Below are positions 10,010-21,377 of a DNA stretch of 64,000 nucleotides, in pieces. The stretch comes from Pseudopithomyces maydicus. Its lineage: Eukaryota; Ascomycota; Dothideomycetes; Pleosporales; Didymosphaeriaceae. Below the pieces are notes generated by a model, which did no database searches, had not been told where the DNA came from, and worked only from the letters and a program-made list of their open reading frames with translations. The stretch is from the NCBI GenBank assembly GCA_026873275.1, contig JANTUC010000015.1:1395290-1459289 (forward strand). The letters are read 5' to 3'. Made by a program: the position numbers and the translations under genes. The first letter of the stretch is position 1. Each line of letters begins with the position of its first letter.

Positions 10010-11307
10010 CTATATCAAAATCACAATTCCAATTCCCTCCTTCCTTCTTTCTTTCTTTGCCTTCCCTCCCCTCTCACCATCCCCATCCCAATCACTCCTC
10101 CACCACCAACGCCTCCTCCCCCTCCCCTCCCTCCACCCATTCGTCGCCCTAACCATCTCCCCACACCCCCTCAGCAAAAACCCCCACCTCCCCACAAACC
10201 CCTCGCTCACCTCCCAACTGCCCACCTCCCACGGCTCCCCCCAAACAAGCAACCCCCTACTCTCCACATCATCGTACCCCTCGTACAACCCGCCGCAGAT
10301 GTCGTCGCACAGCGCGTCCCCGTCGTACGTCCCCGCGGCGAGGATCAGGTTGTCGCGGAATGTGGGGCAGGGGACGCTGTCGATCCAGGCGTCGTGGGGG
10401 TGAGGCGTTGGAGCGGGGTCGGGGTGAAGGTGGAGGGTGGGGAGAGAGGGGGCTGGTGGAGGAGGGGGAGGGAGAGGGCGGAGCGGCAGGCGGGGGGAGG
10501 GAGATGGCGGTTAGGGTTAGGTTGGTGAGGATGCCGCGGAGGGTGTTGTATTCTGTCCCATGGCATTTGGGTTAGAAAAGGGATTAAAGAGAGGGGTTTC
10601 TTGGGAAGAAAAAAAGAGTTCGGAAGGGGTGCTAGTAGATATATGTATACGTACGGATAAGCGTAATCAAATGGTGATCAGGCGAAAGCGGAAAATCCGA
10701 CGGGTGGATAGGCGGAAGGCAAGACGGCGAGGCGGGATCGTAGTAAGGGAGGAGAGGGGAGAAGAGTTTCGGGGCTGAGGGGGTGGATGGGTGGGGCCAG
10801 GGGAGGGAGGGCTTGTCCAGAGCGACGTGGGTGGGAGTTAGGTAGAGTGGGGGGAGAATTGCTTTGATGAGGGCTTGGGAGGAGGAGGGGGTGGGGTGGG
10901 TTGGAGGTTGTTTGGGGGCAGGGAGGAAGGCGGAGGTTGCGAGAGCGAAGGCGGCGTCGAGTTTGGGGTCGCGGATGGCGAGGTTGATTGGGCAAGGGGG
11001 CGGTATAGGGACGTTTTGCGCTTTACGGCGTCCTGAGGGGGAAGGTGAGCATGATATGTGTGATGGAAATACATTTCTTAACGCGTTTGGGATACGACAC
11101 TTACGCCATGCTCTTTGGTGCAATCTATTTTGTACTTTTCGTCTTTCCTTTGCGGAAGCTTTCCCTGTCCAGTCGTCTTCTATATTGCGAATCTGTGTAA
11201 CTTTCCTTCAGCATTGTAGTTCCTTCTGGTTAGGTAAGTTGTGCGCGTACCTCTTGGAGCTGCGGCTTCTCCTCAACAGCGATAGGTTCTTGTCTCCTTA
11301 GTGCCAT
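10010..11307 (-). CDS. bZIP-type transcription factor with DUF3425 domain, frame broken at two C runs
   Basis: Four exons read on the minus strand: 11251-11307, 11105-11192, 10655-11032 and 10010-10552, with introns of 58, 72 and 102 nt, all GT-AG. The spliced N-terminus carries a bZIP basic region (KERRKVQNRLHQRAWRRRK, about residues 34-52) with the N-x7-R spacing (Asn41, Arg49). Exon 3 supplies the family text PINLAIRDPKLDAAFAL and FPLSPDHHLITLIQ; exon 4 supplies DAWIDSVPCPTFRDNLI, LVWGEPWEVGSWEVSEGF and a Trp/Arg-rich end, all typical of DUF3425. Within exon 4 the frame shifts at G6 10492-10497 and again at G5 10396-10400 (plus-strand coordinates). Adding one base at each gives continuous family sequence and a 355-residue protein. 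No long leucine zipper is seen, which is usual for this group. It is divergent from an SDR gene 500 bp away. Confidence 0.8.
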
Positions 11308-11807
11308 GATGTCGGTTATTTGAGTAGAATTAATGTGATCTGGAGGGAGCGGACGAGCATTCGGACCATATTGAGGAGGTAAATCCTCGGATATTTCTGA
11401 ATGTCATGATACGAGAGATGCAAGCTGCTTACGCGCTAACTGCGAATACAGTCTAGCCTCTGGCGAGGTTCCCAAGTGTTCCTGCGTTTCATCCTTTGTG
11501 CAAATCCGCTAAACTCAAGATGGCCTAGAGTATCTCGTGAAATATCCAGTCGCGGAGTTAACAACAAAGCCTCATTGAATTGGCGTGGAAAGTGCACATC
11601 TTGATAGGTTGCAAGTTCCGATATTGCCATGATTGAGGATGCGGAGAATAGGATTCGGCCGCCAAACACGGTCCGTTGTATCTTTTCTTCGGGAGCCCAA
11701 AGAGTATTTAAGAGACGAGGTGAACGTGGCTTCGAAAATACATTAGAATATAAATTCGACATTGGATCTTCTGAGACACCTCGCAAGCTCGCAATATACA
11801 ATTCGAA
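11308..11807. promoter_or_regulatory. divergent promoter between the bZIP gene and the SDR gene
   Basis: 500 nt between opposed start codons. A tatttaag element at about 11704-11711 lies about 100 bp before the SDR ATG. A minus-strand open frame here (11436-11629) has no recognisable family text. The head-to-head arrangement makes co-regulation, or regulation of the SDR by the bZIP factor, plausible. Confidence 0.4.
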
Positions 11808-12935
11808 ATGAAGAACATAGAAGCTAGGGAAGACTTCAACCCTGAGAAGGAGATCCCTTCGCTCGAGGGCAAAGTCCTCTTCATCAGTGGTGGTGAGCAA
11901 CCAGCTCTTTCATGCAGAATTGACCATACTAACGAAGTCAAGGCACAGCTGGAATTGGAGCCGAGACCGCACGTACGCTGGCAGCCCATGGACCTTCGCA
12001 CATCTACATCACCGGACGGAATCGGAAGGCAGCCGAAACGCTCATCACTGATATTACATACAAGCATCCCTCAGTTGAAATGACATTCATTGAAGCTGAT
12101 TTTAGTTCGCTGAAATCAGTGAAGGATGGCGTTCAGAAAGGATTCAAGCATGACAGGTTAGACATACTGATGTGCACGGCGGGTGTGATGACGCAGCCAC
12201 CAGTGCTAGGCAAAGATGGTTATGGGTAAGGAATATCGATCCAAGTATCCGAAATAAGCTAATTCGTTCCTAGTAAGCATTTCAGTCATTGCCGCCGAGA
12301 TACCATGGGCTCTTGTCTCGGGTGAAATCGTACTGACAGAAGCGCGCACAGAAATTCAATTCACGATCAATCATCTTGCCCACGCCATGCTCATCGACTG
12401 TCTTCTCCCCACACTTCTACGCACCGCCGAAGCTCCCAATTCAGACGTCCGAATACTAAGTACCACATCCATGGGCTACGGTTTCCACCCCGTAAACGGC
12501 ATCTCGTTCGAGGAACTGGACGCCCACAAGGGAATGTCGCGTTTCCTGCTTGGCGGCTGGATCCGCTACGGGCACTCGAAGCTCGCCAACATCCTCTACC
12601 CCGCCGAGCTCGCAAGGCGCTACCCAAAGATCAAGTCGATTTCAATTCACCCGGGTGTTGTCGCTACAGATCTGATGTATGATCAATCGTGGCAGGTTCG
12701 ATGGTTCATACACATCACGTGTTGGATGCAGGGCCTCAAGTATTTGACTCCGCACCAGGGATGCTGGAATCAGGTATATTGTGCGGCGGTTGCGAAGAAG
12801 GATGAGCTGGTTAATGGAGGGTTTTATTATCCTGTTGGAGTGCATTCTCCGGGGAAATTGGACAAGACGGCACGCGATGAGAAGCTGGCGGGCAGGCTGT
12901 ATGAGTGGACGCAGGGTATTTTGGAGAAATTCTAG
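11808..12935 (+). CDS. short-chain dehydrogenase/reductase (classical SDR, retinol-dehydrogenase-like)
   Basis: Exon 1 is 11808-11892; intron 11893-11942 has an actaac branch site; exon 2 starts at 11943; the last exon is 12352-12935. The spliced N-terminus gives the Rossmann cofactor motif (FISGGTAGIGAETAR, about residues 25-39), then ITGRNRKAAE and the CTAGVM equivalent of NAGxM. The last exon has the LSTTSMG serine strand, the YGHSKLANILY active-site Tyr/Lys, and SIHPGVVATDL. It should be an NAD(P)(H)-dependent oxidoreductase of about 315 aa. The second intron is ambiguous: the strong donor GTAAGG at 12226 is one base out of phase, while donor GTTATG at 12219 keeps phase but drops two conserved residues (Gly-Tyr). 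The substrate is unknown. Confidence 0.85.
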
Positions 12936-14390
12936 TCTAGGGATGGATTATTTTGTTCGTTTATTACAGTACCCAAAGGATATTATTGTCCTGTTAATAG
13001 TTTGATGAGTAGATAGAACATATCCGAGATATTTAGTTATGTTATCTGACTGTTTTCGTTTCCAAGCAAAGTCCACAAGGCACAACGTGAGCGGTCAAAA
13101 AGATGGTTAGTTCAATCGTCCTGCTATCATTCTTACACGATCAAAATTGACGTTACTTTGCTTTCTACGATCCTGACTAAAATTTCTCGGATCACAAATC
13201 CAATCCAGTCACGGCACATTCCATACACCAAGACCGTCTCGCGCAAGTCCACGGGCCATCTCAGCCTCGCGCATGGCACCAAGCAGTGCCTAGATCATGT
13301 TCCAGGCTTTCGAAAGGGCCCCCTACATTATAGAAGCTCTTGGTATTCCACGCCCAATGACAGCAACACCCGCTGTGGGGTGGCAACCACTAGTCATGCA
13401 AGCCTCATGCGATGCGAGTGTCCCCAGGCCACGCTAGACGTGCGCCGCGGTTTCCCCGCGTTCTATCCTCCCCGCGTCCGTTCTGCCCCGTCCCCCAATT
13501 CACGCCAGGCATGCGTCTAGGTTAGGGCATCGCTTCTTCCGATGGTCAAAGACACGGCGAGATGTTGGCGCCGCGATTTGTGGCTTGCCAACCCTCTCTC
13601 GTCCTGTGTCGCGACCAACAGCAGACGTGCCGTGCGAAGGACCAAGGCGTGAATGAGCGGGGAAGCATTGAGGTGGTGAGACACACCGGAAGGAAGCTTC
13701 GTCTCGAGGTGCTACCCGGAGAGCTTGACGTTCGTGGCTTCAGCGGTCAAGGGTCTCATCCGATGCTGTGTCGGCCGTTGTTTGTCGGCCGTGAAAATCT
13801 CACAATGTCGTCAATGTGCAAACTTGAGACCTTCCAACGAGCAATTTTGTGAGAAAAGTATCTCAAAATCAGAGCCTGATCCGCGGAGGTGGATTAGTTG
13901 CGCACCATCTGTTTCCGGGGCCATGACATGGGGACTGTCACGAGTCCAACCCCAGACTCCACAGAGCTCCACAGAGATAACTATTTCAGCTCTGATAGTC
14001 ACATATGGGGAGAAATAACTCACCATATGGACTTGGAACCGTTTCGTCCCGACCCCAAGGCGAACTAAGCTGCCCTGGATGAGGCTCAGGCCGCCGACGG
14101 CGTAGTATTCCACGGTCTTGGGTGCTCTTGGGTAGTTTCTTGGTATACGTCGTGCTCTGAGTCTACCAATCAAGCCCCAGAGATTTCTTTTCGTCGCGGA
14201 GGATATCGCGAGTTGGCTTGACGCCCTCGATCGCTGTTGTTCAATACGGGGTATGGGGTGGGCATGGGGTTATAGACTGATATGGGGTATATAAGCGGCC
14301 GGTATCTGCGTCAAGGGAAGAGACTTCAGAGCGACTACTCAAGTTGCTTCAGTGTCTATCATCATCCATCGCGCTACCGACAACTCAAAG
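12936..14390. promoter_or_regulatory. long intergenic region upstream of the MFS gene
   Basis: About 1.45 kb with no recognisable gene. Several short frames exist but none shows domain text. The final 110 nt hold a TATA element and the transcript leader of the transporter gene. Confidence 0.4.
14288..14295 (+). promoter_or_regulatory. TATA box of the MFS gene
   Basis: TATATAAG lies 96-103 bp before the ATG at 14391, followed by a C/T-rich leader. This is a usual position for an ascomycete core promoter. Confidence 0.55.
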
Positions 14391-16082
14391 ATGGCCATCA
14401 CCACACAGGATGAGAAGAACGAGGTCTACATGCTCGAGCAGCAGCAGACCAATCGCTCAGATTTCGAGAAACCTGTACCTATTGTAGGGAAGCAGGACTA
14501 TTCCGGTGCCCATGAGGTTTGTTTCATTCGTAGGATTCACTAGAAGCGTTATTAATCTCCCTTTACAGAAAACCGATCCTCGGGAAATTGCTCTGGTCAA
14601 GAAGCTCGATCGATGGATTATGCCAATGCTATGGAGCATGTATTGGTTGAACTACCTCGATCGTAATGCAATCGCCCTAGCTAGGATAAACGATTTAGAG
14701 GAGGATCTCAACTTGGACAGCACGCAATATCAAACCTGCGTGTCCATTTTGTTCGTCGGTTATCTGCTTGGTCAGATTCCATCCAATATGTTTTTGACCC
14801 GCACACGGCCCAGTACGTCGTCCTACCCTCTCCGATTAATTCTGTCTGACGAATATATAGGTCGGTACATGGCTTGTGCAATGATGTTGTGGGCCATCGT
14901 CAGCGCCTTGACCGCTGTATCCAAGAACTTCACCGGTCTTCTTCTCACTCGTTTCTTCCTTGGAGTCACAGAAGCACCTTACTACCCAGGAGCTGTTTAT
15001 CTTCTTTCCATCTTCTACACCCGCAAGGAAGTCGCTACGCGCATTGCTATTCTTTATACGGGTAACATCCTCGCCACTGCTTTCGCTGGACTGATCGCCG
15101 CGGGAATCTTCCACGGCATGGACGACGTAGCAGGTCTGAGTGGCTGGAGATGGCTTTTCATCCTGCAGGGTGCCGTTACTTTTGTCATTGCCATTGTGGG
15201 ATACTTCGTTTTGCCCGACTTCCCGCACGACACCAAGTGGCTTACGCCCGATGAGCGCGCACTGGCAACCAGCCGCATGGAGCTCGACACCGTCGGCAAC
15301 CAGGGCGAGACCTCGACATGGAAAGGCTTCCAACAAGCTGCCAAAGATCCGATGGTCTGGATCTTCGCCCTCATGGCACATATGCAGTACGTACTATTTC
15401 ATACTTACCCAAACGTCAATTGCCTATATATAGAAGTCTCTACTGACATTTAAACCCGCAGTCTCGCTGCCAATGGCTTCAAGAATTTCTTCCCCACAGT
15501 CGTCCAGACGCTAGGATTCAACGAAACTATTACCCTTGTACTCACATGTCCACCATACTTGATTGCCGGCGCCGTCACAATCGCCGTCTCGTGGAGCAGC
15601 GGTAAATTCAACGAACGCACGTGGCATATTACCATCTCCAAAGCAGTTGCAACAATTGGATTCGTAGCCGCATGTTTGACGATGGACATGGGCGGACGCT
15701 ACGCTTCGATGGTCATCTTCACCATTGGAACGTACGGTGTTAACTCCTTGATCCTCGGGTGGTGCGGCAGCACGTGTGGACAGACCAAGGAAAAGAAGGC
15801 CGTTGCTATCGGCATTGTTACAACCGTCATGAACGCGTCGTTCATCTGGTGAGTTCCTCGTTTGTGTTAGCGTGAATGCGGACTGTAGACTGACCCGATG
15901 CCAGGACACCTTATCTCTGGCCCAAGACCGATGCGCCACGCTATGCTATTGCGTTGGGTGCTTCGGCGGGCTTCTCCGTTGCGACGGCTGCGCTTGCGTG
16001 GGTGGCGAAGATCATCATGCTGAGGAGGAACAAGGCGCTGAGGGAGTCGAACGATGAGGCGACTGTCTTCTACGTTTACTGA
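14391..16082 (+). CDS. MFS transporter, anion:cation symporter (ACS/allantoate permease-like) family
   Basis: Five exons (14391-14516, 14569-14812, 14861-15386, 15462-15848, 15905-16082) join into a clean 486-aa frame. The first 60 residues are hydrophilic and cytosolic. The first membrane helix carries the ACS signature (MLWSMYWLNYLDRNAIALAR), followed by the usual six helices, a central loop (PDFPHDTKWLTPDERALATSR), and six more helices ending VYFV-like at residue 486. Members of this group import small organic anions such as allantoate, nicotinate, pantothenate or biotin precursors across the plasma membrane; the substrate here cannot be told. The ATG at 14391 is chosen because the upstream start in the same frame is a GTG. 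It is followed 780 bp later by a P450 gene in the same direction. Confidence 0.92.
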
Positions 16083-16864
16083 ACGGGCATGGGTATGGAT
16101 TAATGAAGCTTGATTCAGATGACGACTTTGCTTCGGACTTGATGATTGCATGCCATTCGATATGTGCAAAAGTATGGCCATATGATTGTATTTGAATGCA
16201 ACTCGATAACCCAATCGTTTTTTGCCGCTTATGAATCTATGCAGTGAAATCAAACATAGAATCTTTATGTTTATCATTATTTTTCTTTCTTTATTTTTGG
16301 CTAAAGGTGAAATCTACTGGGCTATGTGTATGGTGGTATGCAATTTGCGGCCACTCGTCCGCACATGACCATGCAAAATCCTATTAAGGAGAGTGCCGCG
16401 ATATCAGTGGGGTATCTGCTGTATGTATGTATATCGGCTCCTACATGTGGCCCATGCAACGGATTACACAAACGCAATGAACCAGGATGAGCGGTGCCCA
16501 AATGCGGATAGAGCCACGCTATCTTAAGCACTATTGGCCCACCCAGCTCCTTCGTAAAGCACGCTACGTATGATGAACTGATCGTTAATGAACTGCTCGC
16601 CTATCTTCTCTAGAGGACAATCGAGTTGCGACAGTTACACGAAGACCCTTTGGAAGTAACAAACCCGGTGTTTTGAAACTACCGTCTAGTGCTGAGGTAA
16701 GAGAGGTGTTAATCCAAAATGCGAAGGAGGGCCCGTCGCTAATACCTTATACTGTGGAGACTTTTACGAAAAGCGAAGGCACCAGGTTGCTTATATTATT
16801 TCCTCTTTTGCCTTTCTGTGTCTCACATCGAAGGTTTGGTGTAACCTTGGAGGCCAAAACAACC
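16083..16864. other. intergenic between the MFS and first P450 genes
   Basis: About 780 nt, AT-rich near 16260-16300 (probable MFS terminator region), then the promoter of the P450 gene. No further gene seen. Confidence 0.35.
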
Positions 16865-18662
16865 ATGTGGTCTATCCCAACTCTTCTTACAGCAGGACTG
16901 CTCCTCACGGTAGGACTTCTTCCTATTACGTATCCTACATGATTACTGAGTTTTTCGCCAACATATAGGTTCTCCACCGTATCTCTCTCTTCATCCACCG
17001 TCTCTACTTCTCCCCGCTGTCCTCCATCCCCGGTCCCAAGCTCTGGGCCATCTCGAGCCTCCCCTACCACCATGCAACCATAACCGGAAAGCTGCATCTC
17101 CGCCTCCTCGATTTCACCCAACAATATGGGCACACCGTGCGTCTAGCCCCGAACTTCGTCGCCTTCACAACCCCACAAGCCTTCAAGCAAATCTACGGCG
17201 GCGGCACAAACACCGCTTTCCCCATCAACCCAATCTACTACAATGCTCCCATCAACAACGTCCACAGCATACTCACCGCACCAGCCGAGTCGCACGCACG
17301 TCAGCGCCGCTTCTTCGCCCCGGGTTTCACCAAGGAGGCACTTGCCGCCCAGGAACCTGCGTTGCAGCGGTACGTGGCGGCGCTGATGCAGCGGCTGGAA
17401 TCCGAGTCACACAAGGGCGCGGTCGCGGTGAGCGACTGGTTCAATTGCTTCATCTTCGACGTGACGAGCGAGCTGATGTTCAGCGAGAGCTTCGAGTGTC
17501 TTTCGGAGGGGCGACTACATCCGTGGATTGCGCTGCTGTTCGGGAGCATCAAGTCGTGGGTGTTTATCAGCGCGGTGAAGTCGTTCCCTGCGCTGGATTG
17601 GGTGCTTATGAAGATGATGCCGAAGAGTCTGATTCAAATGCAGAGAGACCATTTTGGATTGAGTGCGGCCAAGGCGGACCGGAGGCTCGAGTTGGGTAGT
17701 GTAGGGGAGGATTTGCTAGGGCCGGCGTTGAGAAATGGGGTGAGTGAGGTGCATGGACAACATTGGGAAGAGAAGAGATTGAGCAAGGATGAGCTGCATT
17801 CGAATGCTTACATGTGAGTATTGTGATCGGATCTGTTGGTGACGAGAGGCTGATGAAGAGATTAGTTTCATTATTGCTGGGAGTGAGACCACAGGCACGG
17901 CTCTTGCTGGGATTACTTACCTCCTTTGCAAGCATCCCTCCGTGATGAAGACGTTGGTCAGAGATATTCGTTCGGCATTTGACAATGCTGGAGCCATCAC
18001 GCTTGAGGCAGCCAAGAGACTGAAGTATCTTGATGCGGTCATCCACGAAGGGTACGTAAAAACTAGTATACATCAGTAGGATACTCACTAACACCGCTTA
18101 TCAACTTCTAGACTACGGGTCTACCCTCCCTTCGCGGCTGGTACCCACCGCGTAGCACCGAAAGGAGGTGATGTTGTCGACGGCCATTTCGTTCCCGAAG
18201 GCGTAAGTACCACAAATATATGCCCATCTATTATAACATCCTGCTTACCACCATCCAGACTCAACTCTTTGGTCACCACTACTCCATCTACCACTCTCCC
18301 TCACACTTTGCCCTCCCCACAGAGTTTCGTCCCGAGCGCTGGCTCGGCACCGACCCGCGCTTCGCCAAAGATCAGCTTGATGCCGTCCGGCCATTTGGGC
18401 TTGGTCCAAGGATGTGCCTCGGAATGAAGTAAGTTTCTACACTCTCGCACTCTCTCAATCCAACCTCTACAATCGCTGTAGTACAAGCAATTTGCTAATT
18501 GGTCTCAGTCTCGCGTGGGCAGAGATGCACCTCGTGCTTTGCAACCTGCTCTTTCAGTTCGACATCAAGCTGAGGCCAGAGTGCGAAAACTGGATTGAGC
18601 AGGATCTCTTCTTCATATGGGAGAAAGGCACGTTGATGGTGGAACTGACTAGGAGGGAGTGA
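16865..18662 (+). CDS. cytochrome P450 monooxygenase
   Basis: Six exons (16865-16909, 16969-17813, 17866-18051, 18112-18202, 18259-18428, 18509-18662) give an uninterrupted 496-aa frame. The N-terminus is a membrane anchor followed by the proline hinge (SSIPGPKLWA). The I-helix oxygen-activation motif is AGSETT (residues 301-306), the K-helix ExxR is Glu358/Arg361 (HEGLRVYPP), the PERF-like motif is FRPERWLG, and the haem loop is FGLGPRMCLGMN with the thiolate Cys at 442. The microsomal class and intron-rich structure fit a fungal secondary-metabolism or detoxification P450. The substrate is unknown. It sits between an MFS transporter and an aldehyde reductase, all on the plus strand. Confidence 0.95.
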
Positions 18663-20008
18663 ACGAGCAACAGGTCCCGATATGCCAATCTTAATCAATT
18701 TTTTTACTCTCTCATATTTGATGTATTGTTACGGTGCTCCTTTACCTGATGAATTCGTTGCATCTGGTTTGCCATTGGCTGATGTGGGTATGATCTGTGC
18801 AGGCCCTCAAGAAATGAAAGACTGACTTCCTGGTATGCCAAGCTGTCAGTTTAGGTGTTCGAAGCTGATCCGGGCGCACAGGGTGCATCCCAGGAGAAGA
18901 AGGTGTTGGAGCTTATAGATATTTAGGGTGTAAGGACTGCATCCTTCGGAAGAGCAATTAGGTAACTAACTCGTCAGCTTCGATTTACAAGAACATTTGA
19001 AACTTCGTTAATGCAGTAAGCACACTACTGTCACCCGTGCAGGCTTTTGCTTACGTCGTACCTAAATCTAGTCGTGCATGAGCGACGCTATCTAGCCTGC
19101 GATTGATGCAGATTTAGTCGCATCATGCTGATTGTACCACCGACATTTGCCCTGCGCCAGTACAATGCGATGAACACGTGTAGATACGCAGGGCCTTCAA
19201 AAGCCCCATTCAATCCGCCCCCACGGGCGGGCGGCGCACACGGCACTACGATTCACACCGAGCTCCACATACCTAGTTATCTTAATAGTAGGTGTTTTTG
19301 TTGCACCATTGTTATTTTCCGCCTTGGAACCCGATAAAAGGCGTGTGCATTGCAGCCCCCAATAGCAGCTTCAAGCATCCCCCATGCGTCAATCCAGACA
19401 TCCAGACGCACAGCAGATACACACATGCATAGGACAACGCCACATCCGTTCCGCGAAACTCAAATATTGATGATACATGGCTTACCATTCTGCAGACTAG
19501 GACGCAAAAAAAGGAAGGGAAGGAAGATATCCTCAGCAACGACAGTAAGCCATTCACACCATCGCGACGTGCTTTTTCGAACAAAGTGGCCTGCGGCATT
19601 GCGGCGTATAATTCGCCCCATAAGCACCAAGGCACGCTCGATACCGACTTGAGGTACTTTTCCTACCAAATGGGACTTCGCGCATGAGGTGGATGTTAGG
19701 CTGCGAAGCTAAAGACCGGAGCAAAGAGGGGCCGTTGTTCGGTCGCCCCTCGCGTGCCGGCTTATGAATACAAGATTGGACTTATGTTATCAAAAGGACG
19801 AGGACGAGGACGGGTATATATTTTGAATTCTGGGGTCTCCGCAGCATTTGGTACATCAGTTATTTTATTTAGTATATTGATTTTCGTGGAAACTTGAGAT
19901 CATATTGTAAGATTTTTTGCCTGGGTACTACTTTGCTTTGCTAGTCTAATGCTCATTCAGAACTGGTTATTCGGTATTAAATTCAAACACAACATATACA
20001 AAACAAAA
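18663..20008. other. intergenic upstream of the reductase gene
   Basis: About 1.35 kb without recognisable genes. The last 200 nt contain a TATA-like element at 19815-19822 and a T-rich leader. Confidence 0.35.
19815..19822 (+). promoter_or_regulatory. TATA-like element of the aldehyde-reductase gene
   Basis: TATATATT within gggtatatattttg lies about 190 bp upstream of ATG 20009. The distance allows a leader of roughly 130-150 nt. Confidence 0.4.
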
Positions 20009-21060
20009 ATGGCACGCCAGGTCGAAAACCCGCACCTACCCCCAGGCTCCCTCATTCTCGTCACGGCCGGAAATGGATACGTCGGCTCGCACATCGTCGA
20101 CCAATGCCTTGCGTACGGCTACGCCGTGCGCACCACAGTCCGCTCGCTCGAACGCAACGCATGGCTGAAACGAGACCTCGCCTCACGTCACCCCAACGCA
20201 AACCTCGACGTTGTCGAGGTAGCTGATCTCAGCGCACCTGGCTGCTTCGACGCAGCGCTCAAGGGCGTGTCGGCCATGATACACACCCCAGCGTTCACAA
20301 ACATGGAGGACCCTGACATCGTCGAGAAGACGATCAAGCTCACTAAGAATGCACTTGGAGCAGTTCACGAGGCGAACAGGAACGGGGAGAAGGTAAAGAG
20401 GTTCGTCTTGACGAGCTCCTCGTGGGCTGTGAAATACCCAGTTCCGAATGTGGAGGCGGATATTCCAGAGGACCAATACGACGAGTCGGTCCAGAAGGCG
20501 CTGTCCAACCCGGATATACCGGAGGAATACCGGGCATTCATGCTTTACGTCCAGAGCAAGATCGTGGGCGAGCAGACAGCCTGGGAGTACGTAAAGCAGA
20601 ACACCGACTGCGGATTCGTTCTGAACACGGTCATTCCCGCCACGTGTATTGGTCCTGTGCTTGCGCCGAGCGAGCAAGAGTACCCATCCACTGCTGGGTT
20701 CATCCGCTCGTTGCACGAGTCCCAGCGACAGGGCATATTCGACGTCCTCGAGCCGCAATATTACGTTGACGTGCGTGACGCGGGGCGTCTGCATCTCGCA
20801 GGAGCGGTGCTAGATGGCGTGGAGAACCGACGCATATTTGCGTGGGCGGGTCCTTACACGTGGATTGGGGTGGCGGATGCGCTGGAGAAGGAGATGGGGC
20901 AAAGGACGACGATCAAGCTGGCGGACAAGGGGAGGATCTTACCACAGTGCTGGCAAGGCCGACGGCAGAGAGCTATCTGAAGAGGCTTGGAGAGTCGGAT
21001 TGGGTGCCGTTCGAGAAGGCAGTGGGGGAGTGCATCCGAAGCTACTATCCAAAGGCATAA
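20009..21060 (+). CDS. extended SDR, Gre2-type NADPH-dependent aldehyde/ketone reductase, frame broken near its 3' end
   Basis: ATG 20009 (aaaaATGgca) is preferred to the in-frame ATG at 19949 because the family begins close to the Rossmann motif. The protein reads SLILVTAGNGYVGSHIVDQ, YAVRTTVRS (NADPH-type Arg after beta-2), FVLTSSSWAV and the catalytic YVQSK (Tyr-x3-Lys). Such enzymes reduce aldehydes or ketones with NADPH. The nucleotide-binding motif reads AGNGYVG where GxxGxxG usually has Gly first. Frame is lost at four G at 20929-20932; with a fifth G the text continues EDLTTVLARPTAESYLKRLG to a stop at 21060, giving 350 aa. Read literally, the protein would end early at 20980. Confidence 0.88.
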
Positions 21061-21377
21061 GGGACGGTGTAGGATGAGATGATTATATAGGCCAAATACA
21101 ATACAGCCATTCACTCGAACAGTACACTATACAATTGTGATAAAATGGATGAGTCGGCGGCCGGCAATTGCGGTATTAACAGCCATGTACATTCGTCCGT
21201 GGAGCCTTCTCGCGCATTCCGGCGGCCGTGGCCGAGGCCGTGGGTGCACTCGCCTCGCCTGACTAAGCGCGAAAGGTAGGAAAGCTGCCACTCACATGCA
21301 CGTCATACTCTGCACTGCTCGAGTTCATCAACTGCTCGCCGCCCCGCGTCGGTCTGCTCACCACGACACACACCACC
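21061..21377. other. short intergenic region
   Basis: 317 nt containing GC-rich palindromic blocks (ggcggccggc near 21157 and ggcggccgtggccgaggccg near 21221) between two plus-strand genes. No gene seen. Confidence 0.35.

Noticed and set aside
9702..10403. 233-codon plus-strand open frame
   Set aside because: Mostly antisense to the bZIP gene; Ser/Pro/His-rich translation without domain.
10505..10535. TTAGGGTTAGG word resembling a telomere repeat
   Set aside because: Only one and a half units, lying inside coding sequence of the bZIP gene (Asn-Leu-Thr-Leu-Thr on the minus strand). Coincidental.
11436..11629. Possible extra 5' exon of the bZIP gene
   Set aside because: Its translation has no family similarity, ends in a stop, and the gene already has a good ATG at 11307 leading into the basic region.
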